Position numbers and translations under genes: made by a program | Shown: positions 34,724 to 45,730 of the stretch, in pieces | Layout of the letters: the number at the start of each line of letters is the position of its first letter | How positions within the stretch are numbered: position 1 is the stretch's first letter | DNA from: Streptomyces aurantiacus | GTDB taxonomy: Bacteria > Actinomycetota > Actinomycetes > Streptomycetales > Streptomycetaceae | Direction: 5' to 3' | Assembly (NCBI RefSeq): GCF_001418335.1 | Contig: NZ_LIPP01000004.1 | Span: 1 to 64,000, forward strand | Length of the DNA: 64,000 bases | Notes under the pieces: generated by a model | Seen by the model: only the letters and a program-made list of their open reading frames with translations | Database searches by the model: none | What the model was told of the DNA's origin: nothing

Positions 34724-35427
34724 GCCCCGTGAACCCTTCCGGACCGGGCCCCGTGAACCCTTCCGGACCGGGCCCCGTGTGCCCTTCCGGACCCGGCGTC
34801 GACACCCACGAGATGGTGCTGATCCACCGCGTCATCCGCCGCGAGTTCGGCCGGCTCCCCCAACTGCTGCGCTCCGCGGCACATGACCGTGCACGGTCCA
34901 AGGTCATCGGCGCACACGCCCGGGAGATGCTGGACTTCCTCCACACGCACCACACCGGCGAGGACGAGCTGCTCTTTCCCCTGCTGCGCGAGCGAGCCAC
35001 CCTCGACCCGGAGCTGATGGACCGGATGGACGCGCAGCACGCCCAGGTCGACGACGCCGTGACGGGTGTCGGTGCCGAGCTGCCGGCATGGACAGCGAGC
35101 GCGGACGCCGCCGCCGGCGAGCGGATGGCCGCTCTCATCGAGGCCATGATGCCGACACTGACCGACCACCTGGCCGAGGAGGAACAGACGATCCTCCCCA
35201 TCGTCTCCACCACACTGACGCAAAGCGAATGGGACGCACTCGGCAAACACGGCATGAGCGCGATCCCGCTCACCCGACGGCTGGTCTTCCTCGGCCACAT
35301 CACCGAGGAAACCGACGACGCCGAACGGCGGAAATTCCTACAGGTCGTACCGGCCCCGGCCCGGCTGGCCTACAAACTGATCGGCCACCGCCAGTTCACC
35401 CGCGAAACCACCGCGATCCGCCGCTGA
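34720..35427 (+). CDS. Hemerythrin HHE-domain protein
   Basis: This 235-residue protein has a four-helix hemerythrin domain with metal ligands in LIHRVIRREF, LDFLHTHHTGEDELLFPLL, DAQHAQVDDAV and DHLAEEEQTILP. Such di-iron proteins bind oxygen, nitric oxide or act in oxidative stress. The N-terminus holds three 8-residue repeats (PVNPSGPG, third copy PVCPSGPG) from a 24-base tandem repeat at 34726-34797. The GTG start overlaps the stop of the quinone reductase gene, so the two are coupled. The likely job is oxygen or nitrosative-stress handling within the MarR-linked cluster. Confidence 0.88.
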   Translation: MSPVNPSGPGPVNPSGPGPVCPSGPGVDTHEMVLIHRVIRREFGRLPQLLRSAAHDRARSKVIGAHAREMLDFLHTHHTGEDELLFPLLRERATLDPELMDRMDAQHAQVDDAVTGVGAELPAWTASADAAAGERMAALIEAMMPTLTDHLAEEEQTILPIVSTTLTQSEWDALGKHGMSAIPLTRRLVFLGHITEETDDAERRKFLQVVPAPARLAYKLIGHRQFTRETTAIRR

Positions 35428-35451
35428 CCCCCGCACCAATCGCTACTCCCG

Positions 35452-37029
<1,578 letters not shown>

Positions 37030-37140
37030 GGTTTGCCTTCCGGCGGGTCTGTGGGGCTGTGGTTCCGAGTCTAACGGGGGTCGTGAGTGCGGCGCTCACG
37101 GCGGGGATTCTCGCCCCCGCCGCCCCTGCCCTTCCCGTCC

Positions 37141-37243
37141 GTTTCTGGGGGCTGCGCCCCCAGACCCCCGCATCGCGCTGAACACGCTCGTCCTCAAACT
37201 CCCCCAGCTACCGCTGGGAGGTGCCCCCAGACGGGCTGAAAGA
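37141..37243. repeat. Second dispersed-type repeat with two hairpins
   Basis: Upstream of guaA, CTGGGGGCTGCGCCCCCAG (37145-37163) is an 8-pair hairpin. A second hairpin, CCCAGC TACC GCTGGG, lies at 37203-37218, and CGTCCTCAAACTCCCCCAGC joins them. I recognise this arrangement as a repeat common between Streptomyces genes. No gene is present. Confidence 0.65.
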
Positions 37244-37249
37244 ACCGGC

Positions 37250-37278
37250 TTGGCCGGGGGCGGCCTCGCGGGCATACT
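37250..37278 (+). promoter_or_regulatory. Promoter of the chorismate mutase leader
   Basis: TTGGCC (37250-37255), a 17-base spacer and CATACT (37273-37278) form a housekeeping-type promoter. The leader ATG at 37285 follows 6 bases later, so the transcript should start at or next to it. Confidence 0.6.
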
Positions 37279-37284
37279 GCTTTC

Positions 37285-37356
37285 ATGCTCACGCACCAGA
37301 CCTTCGTCTTTATCTATGGCAACCGGCCCGCCGGCTGCCATGGTCGTGCTGCTTGA
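37285..37356 (+). CDS. Leader peptide of the chorismate mutase attenuator
   Basis: A 23-codon frame encodes MLTHQTFVFIYGNRPAGC and a short tail. It has Phe, Phe and Tyr within five codons (TTC GTC TTT ATC TAT). TTT and TAT are rare in Streptomyces. It starts 6 bases after a -10 box with no ribosome site and ends 21 bases before a 14-pair terminator hairpin. This is the layout of an aromatic amino acid attenuator: slow reading of Phe/Tyr codons would favour readthrough into the chorismate mutase gene. Confidence 0.7.
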   Translation: MLTHQTFVFIYGNRPAGCHGRAA

Positions 37357-37377
37357 GCAACTGACAAGCGACTTCCC

Positions 37378-37418
37378 AGGCGCCCCGGGCCGACAAGGCC
37401 CGGGGCGCCTGCGTTTTC
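37378..37418 (+). terminator. Attenuator terminator before chorismate mutase
   Basis: AGGCGCCCCGGGCC (37378-37391), loop GACAA and GGCCCGGGGCGCCT (37397-37410) form a perfect 14-pair stem followed by GCGTTTTCC. CGGCCCG in the leader frame (37324-37330) can pair with CGGGCCG (37386-37392) in the left arm, giving a possible antiterminator. Confidence 0.8.
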
Positions 37419-37465
37419 CGGACCTTGTCGCTCCGGGGCACCTCATCCGAAGAGGAGCCCACGAG

Positions 37466-37771
37466 ATGAGCACAGCCACCCCGGGTCCGGCCCCCACCGC
37501 GGACAAGACCGGCGCCCGTACCGAAGAGGCCGCCGGCGTGATCACCGGCGCCCGAGAACGCATCGACGCCCTCGACGACCGCATCATCGGTCTGGTCCAG
37601 GAACGCATGGCCGTCTCGGCCGTCGTCCAGGAGGCCCGGATCACCTCCGGCGGGCGCCGCGTGAACCTGTCGCGCGAGATGGAGGTGCTCGGCCACTACC
37701 GGGAAGCCCTGGGCAAGCCCGGCACCTCGCTCGCGATGACGTTGCTGGAGCTGTGCCGGGGCCGCATCTGA
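37466..37771 (+). CDS. Chorismate mutase, AroQ type
   Basis: This 101-residue protein is one all-helical AroQ chorismate mutase domain: ITGARERIDALDDRIIGLVQERMAVSAVVQEARI holds the first helix with the R, D and K/E positions typical of the family. It turns chorismate into prephenate, the branch to Phe and Tyr. GAGGAG lies 8 bases before the ATG at 37466. It is controlled by the leader-peptide attenuator directly upstream and seems monocistronic. Confidence 0.88.
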   Translation: MSTATPGPAPTADKTGARTEEAAGVITGARERIDALDDRIIGLVQERMAVSAVVQEARITSGGRRVNLSREMEVLGHYREALGKPGTSLAMTLLELCRGRI

Positions 37772-38351
37772 GTGCGCGCGCCCATGACATCCGCCTACGG
37801 GCAGCCACGTACGACGTCCGCGCAGGCCATTCCCGTACGCCATCCCCGTACGACGGATGTCCGGTGCACTCACGTACGCACTCCCTCTCACCCGTACGGC
37901 ACGTGACTGCCCCGCCGCGGGCTTCGTTGTCCCGATGTCCGTGTCAGCCAGGGGCGGGCCCGAAGAAAACCACGCGTGGCTCCGCTGGAACGGGAGGCGT
38001 ACGCATGTGCGCCGTGGGACCTCGTTCCGGAGAAGTGACCGGACGGCAGGGGACAGCGGCCCGGTCATCCCAGAAGGTCGGCTCCGGGGACGCTCGGAGC
38101 CGACCGCCGGAATCTGTGCAAGGGCGGTCGAAACGGTTGCGAAGGCCGCGGCCCATCGAGCACGATGCCTAGAACAACCCCCAAAACCAAGCAGACATCC
38201 GTATTGCACCGCCCTACCGCCATTGGTCGATACCACGCGCACTCCCCGAGTGCGCCGGAGTGCAGACCGGCGGACAAGCCAACAAGCGGCGCTACCCCCC
38301 GGCGCCGCTTCCCAAGGCACCGGCGCTGCCCTGACGTCGGTGCTGACCCCG
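37772..38351. other. Long intergenic region with a 10-pair hairpin, no convincing gene
   Basis: About 580 bases lack a believable gene on either strand. A hairpin of GGTCGGCTCC (38076-38085) and GGAGCCGACC (38096-38105) lies in the middle, not followed by T residues. An A-rich patch near 38165-38205 stands out. A non-coding RNA is possible but unproven. Confidence 0.4.
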
Positions 38352-38392
38352 AAGGGCCCCGCGGATCGTCCCGCGGGGCCCTTCGCTTTCCC
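38352..38392. terminator. Terminator between convergent transcripts
   Basis: AAGGGCCCCGCGG (38352-38364), loop ATCGTC and CCGCGGGGCCCTT (38371-38383) form a perfect 13-pair stem, followed by CGCTTTCCC. It lies just after the end of the leftward lipoprotein gene and can serve both strands. Confidence 0.85.
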
Positions 38393-38423
38393 GTCTCTCT
38401 GTCACCTGCCTCTGCCCCGTGTC

Positions 38424-39313
<890 letters not shown>

Positions 39314-39317
<4 letters not shown>

Positions 39318-40540
39318 GTCCGGGACACCGTCCCGCACTGCTGGCTCTCGGAGTCGTCACCGATGTCCCGGCTCCGGTCGTACGGGTCGACCGTGGGCCC
39401 GCTCGGCGGCGCGCCCGTCGGATCGGCCGAGGACAGCCGCGGGTGCAGGAAGCCGTCGTAGACCTCGCAGGCGGAGTTGGCGACGTCGTCGTCGTAGCGG
39501 ATGATCGCCAGCCTGCCCGGCGTGACCCGGACCTTCGCCGGATCGGCCATCTGCAGGTCGATGACGCGGCGGACGATGGTGCGGGCCACCTCGGTGGAGT
39601 CCGGGTCGGCCGGGGCCAGCGCGTAGACGAAGGTGTAGTCGACGTGGATGTCCACCGCGCCGTCCGCACCCGCCTCGAACGTCGTACGGCCACGGGTCTT
39701 GACCACGTCACCGACGAGCCGCACCTCCTTCGCGTCGAAGCGGCTGAAGAGGCGCAGTGGATCGTCGTCCTTGCCGGGCTTGCGCAGCCGGGACCGCAGG
39801 TCGTCGACCAGCTCGGGCTGTTTGGGGTCGAGCACCTTGTCGAGCACGGTCTCGGGGGTGGCGCCGAGCAGCGTCCCGCGGTCGAGATTCGCGTCTACGA
39901 GCAGGGCTCTGGTCTGCTCCAGGGCCTGGGCGACCTGGGCCTTGGAGAACGCGCCGACGGCCTTCGCCTCCGGCAGTACGATCCCGGCGGCGCCGTCGGC
40001 GTACCGCGCGGCCGGGGAGCCGGCGAAGGGCTCGTCCAGGGTGGGGGTTCCGGGCGCGGAACCCGGGGCCGCGGTCTCGGGCACCGTCTCGGCGGGGAGT
40101 GGGCGCGTGCCCGTGCCGACGCCGGTGCCCGTGCTCGTACCCGTGCCCGAGTCCGTGCCGAACAGGTCGCCCGGCAGCAGGGACGGTTTCATCGCGACCA
40201 CGGCCACCGCGAGCGCGAGCGGGATGCCGATGATCGTCCACATCTTGCGGCGCCGGGCCTGCCGCCCGCTCGCCCCCTGTCCGACGGGATCCGTGCGCCA
40301 GCCCTGGGGCAGTTCGCCGCGGGCCTCCTGTTGCCGCAGCCGCTCGGTCACCATGCGGGCGCGCGCGGACGGTTCCTTGGGCGCCTCCGAGGTCCGGATG
40401 TCCCGCTCGCTGTCCTGGACGAAGCGTTCCCACACGTCGTCCGGTATGGACTCTCCCGGCTCCCTCGACTCCGCTGCCCCCCTCGACTCCCCTGGCTCGC
40501 TGGGCTCCTCGGGTGACTTTTCGGACGACTTCTCGGTCAC
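39314..40540 (-). CDS. Hypothetical single-pass membrane protein
   Basis: This 408-residue protein has an acidic Ser/Glu/Pro-rich cytoplasmic part (residues 1-105) and one membrane helix (about 108-128, MWTIIGIPLALAVAVVAM). A Gly/Thr low-complexity linker follows, then an external domain of about 240 residues containing TRALLVDANLD and VDIHVDYTFVYALAP. No known motif is seen. It is coupled to the downstream lipoprotein gene. The arrangement suggests a two-part envelope complex of unknown role. Confidence 0.75.
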
Positions 40541-40847
40541 GGCCCTCGCGCCTCTCCCCCATCGCCGGCCCGACGGCCGACTCGCTGTTCGACGTATTGA
40601 TCAACTTACTGATCGACGTGCTCGACAGCCGACCGACGGTCAGTTCTAGGGTGTCGGCACGGGAGTTCACAAGTCGACCCCGCATGTGACCCAGGCCACA
40701 TAAAAATTCTGTGAGTTTCAGGACAACCCTTCACAGGGGTCACAGGTCTCACTTTCGGAACCAACGGCCGTACCCGCGCCCGCCACGCGGAGGCCTCCCG
40801 AATCTCGTGCCGTTACGTTGCGGCACACCGGACTTTCCGAGGTCTTC
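40541..40847. other. Divergent intergenic region, AT-rich promoter patch
   Basis: The region holds TTGATCAA-type short dyads near 40595 and an AT-rich patch CACATAAAAATTCTGTG near 40695-40712. Promoters for both divergent genes should be here. I see no gene. Confidence 0.5.
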
Positions 40848-41864
40848 ATGAAGCTTCGTCGTGTCATGGCCGCTGCGGCCGTGACGGCTGTCATCGCCCC
40901 GCTCACCCTGCTGTCGGCTCCGGCCGCGTTCGCGACAGGGACCGAGCCCACCGGGTCCGAGTCCACGTCGCCGACCCCGGACCCGTCCACCACCGAGACC
41001 ACGTCGCCGTCCGCCACGCCGCCCTCGACGACGCCTCCGGGCAGTGAGATCCCCTCGGCCACGCCGGACCCGAGCACCAGTGTCACCACGACGCCGCCCT
41101 CCGGGTCGCCGTCCGCGTCGGCCGATCCGAGCGAGGAGCCGACCGACCCGGAAGAGGACGCTCCGTACTGCGAGGACCTCGACGAGAACTACGGCGACGC
41201 CAAGGTCTCCGCGGACATCAAGGGTCTGCCCGGCAAGATCGTCGCGGGCGACGGCGCCCACCCCTTCGAACTCGTCGTCACCAACGAGTCGAAGGAAGAG
41301 CTCAAGGGTGTGGCCTTCTACGCCGAGATCGAGAACTACGAGCTCGACGAGTCGAAGTTCCTGAGCAAGTACGTCACGCTGGAGTTCAAGAACGACGAGT
41401 CCGGCAAGTGGGAGCGGATCGGCGACGAGAACTGGGCCGGTGACTACTTCTTCTACGTCGAGGCGCTCAAGGCCAAGGCGAGCCAGACGGTCGACCTGCG
41501 CTTCAGCGTCGACAAGGGTGCCCCGGCCGGCGACTCGTACTCCTTCGGCTCCGGTGCCTACGTCGACAACATCGACGGCCAGGACTGCATCGCCGAGGGC
41601 TGGGCGCAGTACGACTTCGAGGTCCTGAAGGCCGGCTCGACCAACCCGAAGCCGGGTACCGCCACGCCGAACGACAACGGCGACAGCAAGGACCCGGTGA
41701 AGAAGCCGCAGGGCAACGTCTCCGACCTGCCGACCGGCAACCTCGCCGAGACCGGGTCCAACTCCGCACTGCCGACCATCGGTCTGGTGGGCGGGGCCGC
41801 GCTGGTCGCCGGTGCGGGTGCGGTGTTCATCGCTCGTCGTCGTAAGGCCGGCAGCGACGCGTAA
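40848..41864 (+). CDS. Cell-wall-anchored surface protein with LAETG sorting signal
   Basis: This 338-residue protein has a signal peptide (cut near APAAFA-TGTEP, residue 30), a Ser/Thr/Pro-rich stalk (31-105) and a beta-rich domain (110-265) with Cys near its ends. The sorting signal is LAETG followed by a hydrophobic stretch and RRRKAG. LAxTG is the preferred site of class E sortases in Streptomyces, as in long chaplins, so the protein should be covalently fixed to peptidoglycan. GAGG lies 6 bases before the ATG at 40848. No sortase gene is in the window. A strong terminator follows. Confidence 0.88.
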   Translation: MKLRRVMAAAAVTAVIAPLTLLSAPAAFATGTEPTGSESTSPTPDPSTTETTSPSATPPSTTPPGSEIPSATPDPSTSVTTTPPSGSPSASADPSEEPTDPEEDAPYCEDLDENYGDAKVSADIKGLPGKIVAGDGAHPFELVVTNESKEELKGVAFYAEIENYELDESKFLSKYVTLEFKNDESGKWERIGDENWAGDYFFYVEALKAKASQTVDLRFSVDKGAPAGDSYSFGSGAYVDNIDGQDCIAEGWAQYDFEVLKAGSTNPKPGTATPNDNGDSKDPVKKPQGNVSDLPTGNLAETGSNSALPTIGLVGGAALVAGAGAVFIARRRKAGSDA

Positions 41865-41904
41865 CGCTCCGCTTGGCCCGCAGTGACGACTGCGGGTCGG
41901 TGGG

Positions 41905-41940
41905 GGCTTGGCGCGCAGTTCCCCGCGCCCTTTGACGGGG
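41905..41940. repeat. Dispersed GCGCGCAGTTCCCCGCGCCC copy (reverse orientation)
   Basis: This is the reverse complement of the element seen in tandem at 5169-5297. It sits between the LAETG gene and its terminator. Confidence 0.75.
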
Positions 41941-41989
41941 CGCCTGGGCTGCTCAAGACGCGTAAGGCGTAACCCGCTTCACGCACAAG

Positions 41990-42037
41990 AAGACGAAGGA
42001 CCTGCGCTCGGAGGGGGGCGCAGGTCCTTCGTCTTTT
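41990..42037. terminator. Strong intrinsic terminator
   Basis: AAGACGAAGGACCTGCGC (41990-42007) pairs with GCGCAGGTCCTTCGTCTT (42018-42035), an 18-pair stem, followed by a T run (TTTTTT including the arm end). It ends the LAETG gene transcript and, on the other strand, follows the GMC oxidoreductase gene. Confidence 0.93.
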
Positions 42038-42079
42038 TTGGGCCCGATGGGCCCGATGGGACCGGATGGGGGCGTGCGG

Positions 42080-43858
42080 TTACTTTTTCGGGGGCATGGT
42101 CGGCATGCCCAGGAACGGCAGTTTCAGGGCGCCGAAGGCGTCCGCCGGGACCGCGGGCTTCAGCGGCTCGACCGGCTTCAGGCGCTCGTACGCGGCGCCG
42201 GGTGCCGGACGCGGGTCCGCCTCCCCCTTGTTGGGCCAGTACGACATCGCGCGCTCGGCCTGCGCGGTGATGGTCAGCGACGGGTTCACGCCCAGGTTCG
42301 CCGAGATCGCGGCGCCGTCGACGACCGAGATGCCCGGGTGTCCGTGCAGCCGGTGGTAGGGGTCGATGACACCCTCGTCCGCCGTCGCGCCGATCGGGCA
42401 GCCGCCCAGGAAGTGGGCGGTCAGCGGCGTGCCCATCAGCTCACCGACGTTCGAACCCGCGAAGCCGTTGATCTCGGCGGCGATCGCGGAGGCGCCCTCC
42501 GAAGCCGCCCTGATCTGCTTCGGGTTGGGGGCACCATGGCCCTGGCGTGCCGTCAGCAAACCCTTGCCCGCCCCCTTCGGCTTCAGGTACGTCGTCAGGG
42601 AGTTGTCGAGGGACTGCATCACCAGGCCGATGATGGTCCGCTCCGACCAGCGGCGGTTGGAGAGCGAACGGGCCACGAGGGTGGGGTGTTTCACCGCGTT
42701 GACCAGCCAGCCGAGCACCCGCGACGAGCCCTCCGAGTAGGGGACCTGGAGGATCGACAGGCTGCCCATCGAGTTCGAGCCCTTCCCGTAGCGGACGGGC
42801 TCGATGTGGGTGTTGGCGTCCGGGTGGATCGAGGACGTGATCGCCACCCCGCGGGTGAAGTCGGCCTTCGCCTCGCCGGTGGCCTTGCGGTAGCGGCGGT
42901 CGGTCGTCTGCGCGCCGACCAGCGCCTCGGAGTTCGTACGGGTCAGCTCACCCAGCCTGCCCGACAGGTGCGGGAGCTGACCGCCCGCCTTCATCCGGTG
43001 CAGCAGGGTCTGCGTGCCGTACGTACCGGCCGCGAGGACCACCCGGCGGGCCTTGAGGACGCGCCCCTCGCCCTTGCGCATGCGGTCCGTCGGCAGCGTC
43101 GAGACGGCGTACCCGCCCTGCGAGTCCTCCGTGACGGAGACGACGGTCGTCAGCGGGTGGACGACCGCGCCGGCCTTCTCGGCGAGGTACAGATAGTTCT
43201 CGTTGAGGGTGTTCTTCGCGCCGTGCCGGCAGCCCGTCATGCACTCGCCGCACTCGGCGCACGCGCTGCGGGCCGGTCCCGCGCCGCCGAAGTACGGGTC
43301 GTCGACCTGCTGTCCCGGCTGCGCCTTCACGGTCCCGTCGGCGTCCTCGCCGTCACCGAAGAAGACACCGACCGGCGCCAGGTGGAAGGTGTCGCCCACG
43401 CCCATCCGCCCGGCGGCCGCCTTGAGATGGACGTCCGACGGGGTCATGGTCGGGTTCAGCCGTACGCCGAGCATGCGCTGCGCCTGGTCGTAGTACGGCT
43501 TCAGCTCCTCCTGCCAGTCGGTGATGTCCTTCCACTGCGGGTCCTCGAAGAACGGCTTCGGCGGTACGTAGAGGGTGTTGGCGTAGTTGAGGGAGCCGCC
43601 GCCGACGCCTGCGCCCGCGAGCACCATGACGTTGCCGAGGAGGTGGATGCGCTGGATGCCGTACATGCCGAGTTTCGGCGCCCAGAGGTAGTTCTTGAGG
43701 TCCCAGGAGTTCTTGGGGAGCGTGCCTCTGTCGAAGCGGCGGCCTGCTTCCAGGACGCCGACGTGGTAGCCCTTCTCCGTGAGGCGCAGGGCGGTGACGG
43801 ATCCGCCGAAGCCGGAGCCGACGACGATGACGTCGTAGTCGTAAGCGTCCTTGGGCAC
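42080..43858 (-). CDS. GMC-type FAD oxidoreductase with Cys-rich segment
   Basis: This 592-residue protein has the FAD motif VIVVGSGFGGSVTALRL, GGGSLNYANT, and the C-terminal GMC pattern GGCPIGATADEGVIDPYHRLHGHPGISVVDGAAI with the active His. It resembles cholesterol-oxidase-like enzymes. Near residue 210 it has CAECGECMTGCRHGAKN, a C-x2-C-x2-C-x3-C pattern like that of ferredoxins. It lies downstream of the succinate-semialdehyde dehydrogenase gene on the same strand and may share its transcript. The natural substrate is unknown, perhaps a sterol or long-chain alcohol. Confidence 0.87.
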   Translation of the reverse strand: MPKDAYDYDVIVVGSGFGGSVTALRLTEKGYHVGVLEAGRRFDRGTLPKNSWDLKNYLWAPKLGMYGIQRIHLLGNVMVLAGAGVGGGSLNYANTLYVPPKPFFEDPQWKDITDWQEELKPYYDQAQRMLGVRLNPTMTPSDVHLKAAAGRMGVGDTFHLAPVGVFFGDGEDADGTVKAQPGQQVDDPYFGGAGPARSACAECGECMTGCRHGAKNTLNENYLYLAEKAGAVVHPLTTVVSVTEDSQGGYAVSTLPTDRMRKGEGRVLKARRVVLAAGTYGTQTLLHRMKAGGQLPHLSGRLGELTRTNSEALVGAQTTDRRYRKATGEAKADFTRGVAITSSIHPDANTHIEPVRYGKGSNSMGSLSILQVPYSEGSSRVLGWLVNAVKHPTLVARSLSNRRWSERTIIGLVMQSLDNSLTTYLKPKGAGKGLLTARQGHGAPNPKQIRAASEGASAIAAEINGFAGSNVGELMGTPLTAHFLGGCPIGATADEGVIDPYHRLHGHPGISVVDGAAISANLGVNPSLTITAQAERAMSYWPNKGEADPRPAPGAAYERLKPVEPLKPAVPADAFGALKLPFLGMPTMPPKK

Positions 43859-43898
43859 GTGCCTTCTCCCCTTTGAGTGTGCAGTGCGGGTGCTCTGT

Positions 43899-43933
43899 GG
43901 CTGGTCGCGCGGTTCCCCGCGCCCCTTACGGGG
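43899..43933. repeat. Dispersed GCGCGGTTCCCCGCGCCCC copy
   Basis: A reverse-oriented copy of the 5169-type element lies in the short gap between the GMC and dehydrogenase genes. Confidence 0.7.
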
Positions 43934-43955
43934 CCCGAGCCCCTGACGGGGGCGC

Positions 43956-45656
43956 CTACCTGAACCTGAACGCCTTCATCAGGCGCAGGCTGCGGCTCAT
44001 GAAAGCGGCGTACTTCTCGTCGTCCATGCCGAGTGACGGGGCCATCGGCAGCAGGCGCTGCTGGGCGACCGTCTGGGCCTCCGTGTACTTGAGGATGCCC
44101 TCGGAGCCGTGGCGGCGGCCGAGGCCGGAGTCCTTCATGCCACCCATCGGCGACTGGACGCTGCCGTACGCGGGCCCGTAGCCCTCGTTGATGTTGACCG
44201 TGCCGGTCCGCAGCCGGGCCGCGACCTTCGCGCCGCGACGGCCGTCCTTCGTCCAGACCGACGAGTTGAGGCCGTACGCCGTGGCGTTGGCGGCCTCGAT
44301 CACCTCGTCCTCGTCCGCGAAGCGGTAGACGGACACGACCGGGCCGAAGGTCTCCTCGCCGCAGACCGCCATCGGCGCCTCGACGCCGTCGAGGATGGTC
44401 GGCTCGAAGAAGTACGGGCCGATGTCGGGGCGCGCGACCCCGCCCGCGACGACCGTCGCCCCCTTGGCGACGGCCTCCTCCACGTGCCGGGTCACGGTCT
44501 CCAGCTGGCGTTCGCCGACCAGCGAGCCCATCTCGGCCCCGTACGCGAGGGACGTGCCGAGCCGCATGGCCCGGGTCCTCGCCGCGAACCGCTCCAGGAA
44601 CGTGTCCGCGATCGACTCATGGACGTACAGCCGTTCGATGGAGATGCACAGCTGGCCGGCCGACGAGAAGCAGGCGCGGATCGCGCCGGCCGCGGCCCTT
44701 TCGACGTCGGCGTCCGCCAGGACCAGCATGGCGTTCTTGCCGCCGAGTTCGAGGGACACGCCGACCAGCCGGGCCGCCGCGCTCCGGGCGACCTCGCGGC
44801 CCGTACGGGTGGAGCCGGTGAAGGAGACGTAGTCGGCGTGCTTGACGACCTCCGGGCCGACGACGGGGCCCTCGCCGAGGACGACCTGGAAGACATCGGC
44901 CGGAAGACCCGCCTCGATCAGCAGGTCACGGGCCCACAGGGCGGTGAGGCAGGTCTCGGTGTCGGGCTTCATCACGACGGCGTTGCCCGCGACGAAGGCG
45001 GGCAGCGCGTCGCCGACGGAGAGTTCCAGCGGGTAGTTCCAGGGGGCGATCTGGCCGACGACGCCTCGCGGGTGGCGCAGCTCGGTGACCTTGGTGAGGG
45101 TCGGCATGGCGCCCGCGTGCCGCCTGGGGCGCAGGTAGAAGGGGGCCCTGCGGCCGTAGTGGCGGGCCGCGACGGCGACCGCCTGGACCTCCTCGTGGGC
45201 GTGCAGGCGGGCCTTGCCGGTCTCCAGCTGGATCAGGTCGAGCACCTCGGCCTGGCGGGCGAGCACCAGGTCGTGGAAGCGCAGGAGGACGGCCGCGCGC
45301 TGCCTGACGGGGGTCTGCGCCCAGAGGGACTGGGCCGCGCGGGCCCGCTCGTAGGCCAGCTCCACGTCCTGCGGGGTGGACTCGGGCAGGTCGGCCAGCT
45401 TCTCGCCGGTGAACGGCGTGTGGTTGGCGGTGCGGCCCGAGCCGACCACGCCCCGCGTGAGCTGGGCTATCAGCTCCGGCGTGACCACGTCGGCAGCTGT
45501 ACGGGCGCCTTCGGGCGCGGGCGCGAGGGGGTTGGTGCCGGTCTTCGCCGGAGCCTGCGCCGGGTCGTCCTGCGCCGGGTCCTGTGCCGCGTCCTGCGCC
45601 GAGTCCTGTGCTGGGGCCTGTCCTGGGGCCTGTCCTGGGGCCTGCGAGTCCGTCAT
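43956..45656 (-). CDS. gabD2: Succinate-semialdehyde dehydrogenase (NADP-type)
   Basis: This 566-residue aldehyde dehydrogenase has IAPWNYPLEL, FTGSTRTG, LELGGKNAML (general base Glu) and SAGQLCISIERLYV (nucleophile Cys). This sequence group corresponds to the GabD2-type NADP+ succinic-semialdehyde dehydrogenases of actinobacteria, in the 4-aminobutyrate and alternative TCA route. The first 45 residues are a Gln/Ala/Pro/Asp repeat (GQAPGQAPAQDSAQDA), unusual for the family. Two perfect palindromes lie about 75-110 bases upstream. It is probably cotranscribed with the GMC gene. Confidence 0.85.
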   Translation of the reverse strand: MTDSQAPGQAPGQAPAQDSAQDAAQDPAQDDPAQAPAKTGTNPLAPAPEGARTAADVVTPELIAQLTRGVVGSGRTANHTPFTGEKLADLPESTPQDVELAYERARAAQSLWAQTPVRQRAAVLLRFHDLVLARQAEVLDLIQLETGKARLHAHEEVQAVAVAARHYGRRAPFYLRPRRHAGAMPTLTKVTELRHPRGVVGQIAPWNYPLELSVGDALPAFVAGNAVVMKPDTETCLTALWARDLLIEAGLPADVFQVVLGEGPVVGPEVVKHADYVSFTGSTRTGREVARSAAARLVGVSLELGGKNAMLVLADADVERAAAGAIRACFSSAGQLCISIERLYVHESIADTFLERFAARTRAMRLGTSLAYGAEMGSLVGERQLETVTRHVEEAVAKGATVVAGGVARPDIGPYFFEPTILDGVEAPMAVCGEETFGPVVSVYRFADEDEVIEAANATAYGLNSSVWTKDGRRGAKVAARLRTGTVNINEGYGPAYGSVQSPMGGMKDSGLGRRHGSEGILKYTEAQTVAQQRLLPMAPSLGMDDEKYAAFMSRSLRLMKAFRFR

Positions 45657-45730
45657 GAGGCGCAGGGTATGCCCGCCCGCGCTCTTTGGGTACCCGTCGG
45701 TAACAGGGTTTCACCGACTGCACACACGAC

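Noticed and set aside
40595-40620. TTGATCAA-type dyads as an operator
   Set aside because: The arms are short and the spacing irregular; I could not tell them from chance.
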